64,000 nt of DNA, taken from Trichuris trichiura. Taxonomy: Eukaryota > Nematoda > Enoplea > Trichinellida > Trichuridae. Below the pieces are notes generated by a model, which saw only the letters and a list, made by a program, of their open reading frames with translations, searched no databases and had not been told where the DNA came from. The stretch covers positions 1,066,001 through 1,130,000 of the forward strand of contig JBAJFE010000042.1 of NCBI GenBank assembly GCA_037903355.1, in the 5' to 3' direction. Shown here in pieces: positions 56,985 through 64,000 of this stretch. A program made the translations under genes and the position numbers. Every line of letters begins with the position of its first letter. The first letter of the stretch is position 1.

Positions 56985-58483
56985 ATGCCTTTGGAAAACG
57001 GTGCAATGGCTTTGGTTGCTGTTCTACTAGTTGGGCTTTTGGCTGTAACACAGTCCAGTCCAGCTCGCCCCGCCAGTGTTGGAACCGCTGCCGCACTTGA
57101 CGAACTGCTGCTCGAATACGATTCCAATATCCGACCACCAGGTGATGGACCCACTGAGGTTGGAGTGACCACCGCCATTACGATTGCCGAATGGTGCTCA
57201 AATCGCCTTAGCATAACTTACTTTTTCAAACGAAAGTGGAACGACTCAAGATTGAAGTTTAAGGTAATTTTTCTTGCCATTATCTCTGTAAGAAAGATAT
57301 TTTTAAATTCAAGTTTTTCCATAGCTTTTCTTTGCTTCTGATTGCTTCTTCAGTGTTCCGTGATTTAATGCATTTCGTTAATCAATGAATTTACTGAACG
57401 CCTGGGGACTCCGCTTTACACTTACACTTTTCTAAAGAACCTTTACGTCAAAATTTGGTTCTCTAATGTTAATGATGAAATTTATTCCCGATAGTCGTAT
57501 CCTTTGAGACGTACATGATCTATCCTCCCACGAGAATTGATCTCGTTTGGAATAGTTAAGTGACACGACGCTGTTCAAAGCGGCCTGCCCTCCGCGCATA
57601 ATGGTGTAAACCAAAAGCGGTGCTGCCACGGCACCCTGCATGACGGATTGGTCATTACAACTTTCAAATGAAGACCAGTTGGGCGCATCAGTTCAGCAGA
57701 CTCAACTTCGACTAATGTTCGTCATTTGGACGCGTGGCTGCCTCTTTAGCGTAAGCGTCGTGCGAGATTTGCATCGATAAGGTCTTCTCTAGGAAGCCAG
57801 CAGTCTCTGAAGTGCAAAAACTTCCACTTTTTACCACCATTTCAGCGGATGAACACTAGATTGAAAGTCAATTATTTACATTGGCCAGCTAGAAGGGCGA
57901 CCGATTTTTAGGATTGCCAAAAAAGGAAAAGAAAATGCTATTACGCAAGTTTATAGTCATTCTTTACAAGTTAAAAACAGTAGGGCATTGAAACCTATTT
58001 GTTTGTACTTGAACCTTGCGCAGTTATGCTGTTTTAAAGGGATACAAGGAGATTCGAGTAGCCATGCCGGCTAAGATTTGGGAACCTGCGTTGTACAGCC
58101 CTGTGGAGATTGACTTTCAACTTTTGAACGATGGTTACATTCTTATCAAGCCAGACGGCGAAGTTTCTTCAGTTCAAAGAGGCACAAGCGTACTTCCTTG
58201 TATCTTAACCGCTGACGACGTGTACATGCATGATGGCAAGTTGAACTGCACCTTCTCCATTGGTAGCTTTGGTCATTCAAGTGATGAAGTTCTGCTCCGT
58301 TGGGATAAACCTCCGACGATAAACAAAGCTGCCCAGAAGCAATGTTCGCTTGTTCACAGTGACGAGATTGTAACGCCAACATCGTCCGGAAACTATTCAC
58401 AAGTGTGCCTCACTTTGGAGGTGAACACAGGTGTAACGAAGGCTCTTCTTGACCATGTGATACAGCAAATGACGACAGGTTAG
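56985..58483 (+). CDS. Cys-loop ligand-gated channel extracellular domain, no membrane part
   Basis: Two exons (56985-57263 and 58040-58483, phase 0 join AAG|GTAATT..TTTTAAAG|GGA) give 240 residues. A signal peptide (MALVAVLLVGLLAV, from the second Met at 57006) is followed by the ligand-binding fold: LLLEYDSNIRPPGDGPTEVG, LSITYFFKRKWNDSRLKF, MPAKIWEPALY, YILIKPDGEVSSV, the Cys-loop, GHSSDEVLLRW, and SGNYSQVCLTLEV at loop C. Sequons NDS, NCT and NYS are present. The Cys-loop has 15 residues between cysteines instead of 13 and lacks the usual FPxD core. The frame stops (TAG) just where the first membrane helix should begin, and I find no helix exons before RTF1, so the product may be a soluble binding protein like molluscan AChBP. 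A splice at CAG|GTTAGA into unseen exons is the alternative, but that donor is weak and an AATAAA lies 166 nt after the stop. Confidence 0.7.
57264..58039 (+). other. Intron of the Cys-loop receptor-like gene
   Basis: 776 nt; no further exon recognised. The residue count between the WNDSRL and IW motifs is 15, close to the family's, so no exon appears to be missing. Confidence 0.5.
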
Positions 58484-61400
58484 ATCTATTTTTGTTAAAT
58501 CTTTCCCGCCAGCGCTTCTTCTTTCTAACGGCAAGCTTGTTATTTCCCATCGAACAGAACAGTTCGCAAAAGTGAGCAGGTAGAATGGTAAGTGTACGTC
58601 TGTTCAACGCATGTTTCGGAAGTTTGCCATTAAGTGCTTAAGAAGCTGAATAAACTATGCGTAGTAAATTTAGCAGAGCTCAGTCGACGGAGAAGCGTAA
58701 AACAACTCGCTATTTTTCTATCCAAGCGTCTCGCATGACTGCTTGAAAACTTTGATCGATCTCGTTGTCTAAATTTAAATGTTACTGCTCGTTTAAGAAT
58801 TTTCCGCGTTCGATTTAGTCATAAAATCGCCATTTAAAAAAGGGCAAAAACCAATCGGGGTGAAAGCAGAAAATTAGTACTGTCCGTAATTGGCGGAGAA
58901 GCCAAGGCGAGACTAAAAAACATTGCAAGAAAGCGTATTCCAAACGACTTGAATGACCTTTAGAGCAGCTTGCCTTTACGGGCGGCCAAAAAAGGAATTT
59001 TCCAATTCGAATGCTGAAAAGTATGCGGACGTGACAATGTGCCACCGAGCGAAATAATTCTTGCCGTAAAATGCAACAACTTAACGAATGGGCGACTATA
59101 CGCTTGCGCGCCTCTGATGTATACATTCTGCAAAAGCTGAACAGTCGTTTTTTAATCGTGCGCTCAAGCCATGAAGTAAGCTTTGGCAAGTAGAGCTTTT
59201 AGCTCAGATTTAGCAGTAAGGGCAGTAGAAAAATATACCAAATAACCTGAAGCTCCAATATGCGAAGCTGTCTGTTAATTTTTACTTTCTCAATATAAGA
59301 AACGTATTAGGCATTACTGAGACTATAGAAATGGTAATTTGTTAAGCGTAAACAATTTGAAATTGCGTGTAAAATGTAAACCACGTTTATTTTTGTTATT
59401 CTAGTAAACGTAGCTGCGTTAATCCATTCCTAAGCGTTGGGTTTTAAAAAATTGCAAGTTTTAAACTCTTATAATGATTTTCAGGTTCAAATAGATTCCA
59501 TAGCCTGCTTATGCAGATGGTTTCGGTTTATGCTGAATTTTCTTCATTGAAAGTTTGAAAATGCGTCACGCGCTAATTAGCTGTTACTAATAATTATAGC
59601 TCAGACAAATGAATGCAGGTTTACATCTTAAGTTCATTTTCATACGTTGGCAGTAGCAAGCAGCTCTTCGCAGGCAGTACTAACAAAGGACACGTAGTTT
59701 AAACGTTTTATGGTATACCCATTCGAAATGTGTACTGTATGCTACCTGTCGCATTCATAGTTATTGGTCTCACGAATGGGTGCGATATACCTATTACTGA
59801 ACTGGTGACACTAACTGTAGCTTCTGGAAGAAGCGAATGCACTCGTTCTAATAAAAGAGAGCGAGATAAGATTGACCAGTTTCTGGAAACATTTCTCAGC
59901 GAAAGGAGAGTATCTGGCATTCTCTCGCTTTTACGTGCCTGCATTGTGGGAAGACCGAAAGTCAGTAACAATAAAGATTGACACAGATGTCGCTGAAATC
60001 TTTTACTGAAGCACATGGTTACCGTTGCCCAAAATACCTTATTGTAATAATAAATAACCAGATGAGTCTCTAGTTCGTACGCCTTTCATTAAAATATCGT
60101 TTTGTTAGATCAGTATGCTAATGCAGCCCTGAGCTACGTAACAAACGAACAGGTAAGAATCGTAAAGCTCATTATATAAAATAGGTGACTGCTCGCAAAG
60201 TTTTTGTCGTAATCTACACAGACAGTCGTACTAATTCTTGGCGGTAATAAAACACTCCGTTTGCAGAAATATTAGCCCGAAGGCTGCGAAAAAATTATGA
60301 TTCTCGTTTCTCAGTGTATTAACAGAAAAACTGAGTTTTTGTTACCCAGTTTTCTTCACACTTTTAGAGAAATGGAATCTATGAACTTTTTAGTAGTAAT
60401 TGACCCTTGCGGGTCCCCATACAGGTTGCGGAGTGCTCTCTTTTCCCTCAGTTTTAACAACGAGGGCAACAGAAACAGACAAGGTTTACGCAGTCTGATT
60501 TGCAGATGAACAGTTTTCCAGCTGTGCTGAGCTGTAAAATAAAAACGTTTTGAATAGGGAAAAATACTGCAACCTTTCTCTTAACTAGGAAAAGCGGGAG
60601 GAATAATTATCAGTGGGAAGGCAAACAGTATTAGAAATACTGCAATGTCGTATAGTCACGCCGGAAGTTAAAGCTAGCCACAGTCAACTAAATTTAATAA
60701 CATTCAGCAACCACAAGTAGCAAGTAAAAGTATGCCGATGCAAGTTGTACGTGCAATGAACTTTAGGAACAATCTCGACCTCATGTCAAAAGTGCGACAA
60801 CAAATAAAAAATATATTACCGAAAAAATCAATTTGAATATGACTAGAACTCATGCAACAAGGAAACAGACAACGGGATTAAATGGGAAGATTTAATATTT
60901 TTGCAGATAGTATACTGCCTGAATATCTTTTTGGCTTTTGAAAATTCGTAAAATAAAGAACCTGCGTTCATTTAATCAGTGGACAAAGTCTGTCACTAAT
61001 TGCTAAATGCGAAAAGAAATGTGAACAATTGCAAGCAGAGGCGAGTTAATTATTTATAGCAATTTTTAAAAAACTTTACGTAACTTTGTTCACAGTTTTT
61101 GCTGCAGTTTAGCTTCGTAAGACACTTAGTTTTGATAAATTCTTACGGAAAAACGCGGCTTTAGTTACTAAGCTTTGGCGGGCTTGATTTCATCCAAATT
61201 ATTTTCGAAAACGGTTTCAATTCGCCATCAGGTCGTAAACAATTGACAACAGGCCGTTAGAATCACTAACCTGCATTTTCAACGGCATTAGGATAGTATT
61301 CAAGAGAAAATCCGTACAAAAAGGAAGCCAAAAAATTAAATTATTTGGTCCCGTACGAAGACACTACAAGTTCAAAAGCATTATGCTGTTAGTATGCTCA

Positions 61401-61588
61401 GGTACCTGCGAGTCAAAAAATATTTTTCCTTTATTGTAGTTTTGGCATAGCAGGAAGTTGTCGGGCGGAAGTTAGGAGAGTCTATACTTTGTTTTTCGTT
61501 CAGTTCGTTGCGCGGAACTCGTGCGATTTTATGCACTGATTTTAAATTTTTAGGCTACTGTAATTAAAAATTCTTCCGTCGAAATGAA
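58484..61588. other. Intergenic; no channel membrane exons seen
   Basis: I searched the plus strand for the channel M1-M3 helices (a Pro followed by an LSWxSF-like motif) and found none. AATAAA occurs at 58649-58654. Frames at 59730-59981 and 60297-60509 (plus) and 58815-59189 (minus) have no recognised domain. Confidence 0.5.
58649..58654 (+). terminator. Candidate poly(A) signal after Cys-loop gene
   Basis: AATAAA 166 nt after the TAG at 58481-58483, consistent with the transcript ending here rather than running on to membrane exons. Confidence 0.4.
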
Positions 61589-61669
61589 ATGCCGAAAGGT
61601 AAAGTAACGGAAGTTTCGCCAGGAGAACCTCGTTGGGGCGGTGCGTCAAGCGCTGATTCAACAACCGAT
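61589..61669 (+). other. Possible upstream exon of RTF1
   Basis: An open stretch with ATG (MPKGKVTEVSPGEPRWGG..) ends at a strong donor (GAT|GTAAGC). It can join in phase to an acceptor at 61729 (TTAAG|AGT) and so extend the RTF1 N-terminus, or may be 5' leader. The sequence from 61589 to 61904 is open without any splice, so the choice cannot be made from sequence alone. Confidence 0.4.
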
Positions 61670-61762
61670 GTAAGCATTTTTCTTGTTGTGCAAATATGGC
61701 TTACCATTCTTATCGTCTGCTCCGTTAAGAGTGTAGAACAGCAAAACCGGAATAACAAAAAG

Positions 61763-64000
61763 ATGGGTAGGCGTAAGCGTACCCGCCAAGTTGAATCGTG
61801 CAGTGTTAGTGACTCATCGTCAACAAGTGACAATGAGGGTGCCGAGCATAAGCGGAAGGGCCAGAAGGTGCGAAGGAAGCCAAAGAAAAAGAAACAAATC
61901 AAAGGTAGGAACCGGGAATTTCAATTTGTAAAAACAGAAACTTTCCTTTGCTTGTCATTCGCACATTTAAGATGAAAGCTAACAGTTTGTTTTGCAGACA
62001 AAAGTCATTGCAGCAGTGCTAGCAATTCCGATGCAAGCGATGAATTTACGGACGGCTATGACAAGGACCTTCTCGGAGATGAAGAGGATCGTCGACGGCT
62101 GGAAGAAATGACCGAAAAAGAGCGCGAAGAGGAATTGTTTCGTCGTTTGGAGCGTAGGGAAATGCTGAAAGAAAGGTAGGAGCTCATGTCGACTTGTTCC
62201 GTTGCATCTCAACTGCCGCAAAGGTTCAAAATTGAAAAGCGTTTGCGCAAAGCAAAAAAACTCGAAACGAAACGAAACGATTCCGACGCGTCCATTGGTG
62301 CTTGTGATCTAAAGTCGCCTTTGTTCGATTCGGATCGAGAAACCCAGCAAAAGGAAGAAACATTTCCCACTTCCGCGTTATCCGATGAAGACAACGATTT
62401 GTCGTTCGAATCCAGTGCCGCCAGCTTGCGGAAAACACGCTTGCAGTCAATGCAAGATTTGAAGGCTAAAAGGGAAGAAAAGTTGGCAGGTATTTTTATT
62501 ACTTTCAATTTAATGTGTTTTCCCCGAATTTTTGTATCAACAGGGAAGGTTCATGCAACGGATCGAAAAGCAGACGAAGAACTATTCGAAGCTTCGGAAT
62601 CTTCGTTGAACCATTCCGAAGGAGCGAGTACAAGTGACGACGAAGGTGAAAATAATGCAGCCATCTCCATTGGGCCAACAATTCAAACTCTAAGCGAGTT
62701 GTCGGAACTTCGATTGTCTCGATACAAAATTTCAAAGTAGATCATCTTGGGCTGACAAAAGTTACGTCACTTTAATTTGAATTTAGGCTCGTTCACGCGC
62801 CATTCTTTAAAGATACCGCTATTGGCTGCTTTGTCCGTATTGGCATTGGTTCAAATAATGGAAATCCCGTTTACCGGGTAGAATCGTGATCGTTTTGCTC
62901 AACTTTCTGTATTCGGTGAATTCAGGTAGCGGAAATAGTTGACGTATTGGAAACGGCCAAAATTTATCAACTTGAAAATACGAAAACTAATAAAGGAGCT
63001 CGTTTGCGCCACGGAAACCAGGAACGGGTATACCGCTTCGAATATGTGTCCAATTCTGAATTTACTCAGTCAGAGTTCAATAATTGGATCAATACTATGA
63101 ACGGATTGGTAAGTTTGAAGTTTCTTTGACGCATGTGAAACATTCGTGCGCAGAACTTGAGGCTGCCAACGTTAGAATTCGCTAAAAAGAAGATTGCTGA
63201 CGTCAACAATGCGCTGAACCATCATTATACGGATGACGAAGTTGAACAGGTGCTCCTAGTATGTTTTACACACTTTTTGATGGAGTACAACTGCAGATGC
63301 TGCAAGAGAAGCGCCGTTTTAAATTGATACAATCAAATGCGGCCGTTCGGAAAGCAACGCTGCTCAAACAAATAGTATTGTTTTTAAAAAAAGAATTTCC
63401 GAACTTCATATGCCAATGGAAAATTTAAGGAGATTGCCAACGTCAACGGCGACAGGGAAGAATCTTTGCGTTTGGAAAATGAAATTAAAGAATTGGAAGA
63501 GGAGTCGGCAATGCTTGAACGTAGACGTGCAGCCAGTGCGTTGCCTATTTCCAAGATCAACGAACGAAATCGGCAGCGCAACTTAATGGACGCCGAGCAA
63601 GCATTGAAGGTGAATTTTATAATTAAAAAAGAAAGATATTTTCATTTTATTGTCATTAGATGTTCGCTAAAGAGAAGAAGACAGAAGGAGACCCTTTTAC
63701 CCGGATTAATACAAAACCTAAAGTGTATTCAAGAGCTCCACGTTTTTCTTCGCCTAATCAGTCAAGCATCTCTTCACCTTCTATCGCGTTGCCGGATTTG
63801 AATGGCGCAACTTTGCCCAATGTGGCAGCGTTGAGCAGTCGCGAGGAACAAACGAACACCAATGAAAGTAGCACCATTCACGACCCTTTCGCTATGCACA
63901 ACTTCGAAGTTGACATTCTGCTGAACACTATTCCGGATAGTAAGTTTTTAAAGTTCTCTTGCGACGGTCGCTCAATGAAGGTTGCTTTAGGAGCTCGAGA
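61763..64000 (+). CDS. RTF1: RTF1, Paf1 complex Plus-3 domain protein (partial, runs off edge)
   Basis: Exons: 61763-61904, 61998-62175, 62224-62489, 62544-62736, 62787-62877, 62926-63108, 63154-63249, 63297-63374, 63430-63609, 63660-63939, and 63991 onward. The N-terminus (MGRRKRTRQ, then an acidic/Ser-rich stretch and Lys/Arg clusters) resembles RTF1. The histone-modification region follows ([20 protein letters not shown]), then a charged linker and the Plus-3 domain ([63 protein letters not shown]). Downstream come the coiled coil ([27 protein letters not shown]) and the C-terminal DPFTR and HNFEVDI blocks that contact the rest of Paf1C. RTF1 couples elongating RNA polymerase II (via Spt5) to H2B ubiquitination. 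The 55-nt intron at 63375-63429 was chosen because it restores exact length with the human coiled coil. The 3' end is cut by the window. Confidence 0.92.

Noticed and set aside
59730..59981. Frame with a hydrophobic start considered as a channel membrane exon
   Set aside because: Lacks the M1-M3 motifs of Cys-loop channels and has no matching acceptor phase with the exon ending at 58483.

Overview
The window is nuclear DNA from a nematode, most likely clade I (Trichocephalida). By eye it is moderately AT-rich (about 40% GC, not computed), which fits a whipworm (Trichuris) better than Trichinella. The grounds are spliceosomal genes with many 43-60 nt introns, GT..AG borders with short T-rich acceptors, compact intergenic spaces, and nematode-type tandem Kunitz/lustrin-cysteine modules. 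There is no sign of bacterial genes, CRISPR, phage or rRNA. Exon borders were placed by hand from splice signals, phase and family conservation, and need RNA support.

Layout: 1-2.4 kb holds no convincing gene. From 2.4 to 9.8 kb three plus-strand genes lie close together: PIG-P (GPI-anchor synthesis), an SSUH2/ssu-2 DnaJ-type zinc-finger protein, and TXNDC15, an ER/ciliary thioredoxin-like membrane protein with a 2.9 kb intron and a duplicated N-terminal cysteine module. An ELOVL6-type fatty-acid elongase (minus) follows, then a 4 kb gene-poor stretch, then a five-exon CAMLG/GET2-like tail-anchored-protein receptor converging on a small secreted protein (minus). An intronless GPCR lies at 19.2-20.2 kb.

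From 37.3 down to 20.8 kb (minus strand) runs one very large secreted protein. It has about 30 exons and 2,379 residues that stay in frame throughout, with 17 Kunitz and 17 lustrin-type cysteine modules, nearly all on symmetrical phase 1-1 exons. Sixteen Kunitz domains have lost the Cys14-Cys38 pair; only the last has six cysteines. An intronless neprilysin-type M13 metallopeptidase lies on the opposite strand inside one of its introns.

From 37.3 to 44.8 kb I see no gene. From 44.8 to 52.7 kb (plus) is a secreted mosaic protein with thyroglobulin type-1 domains, two copies of a cysteine-rich helical module, a long Thr/Pro/Ser linker and a divergent Kunitz-like C-terminus; it carries an apparent 1-nt frameshift. 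At 57.0-58.5 kb is a short gene for a Cys-loop ligand-gated channel extracellular domain that stops just before the first membrane helix. The window ends inside the Paf1-complex gene RTF1 (plus, 61.8 kb to the edge).

The genes do not form one pathway. Housekeeping membrane and secretory functions (PIG-P, ELOVL, TXNDC15, CAMLG, RTF1) flank a central block rich in secreted extracellular-matrix or protease-related proteins. The items most worth following are the four-cysteine Kunitz array with its nested protease gene, the membrane-less Cys-loop receptor domain, and several strong unexplained hairpins.
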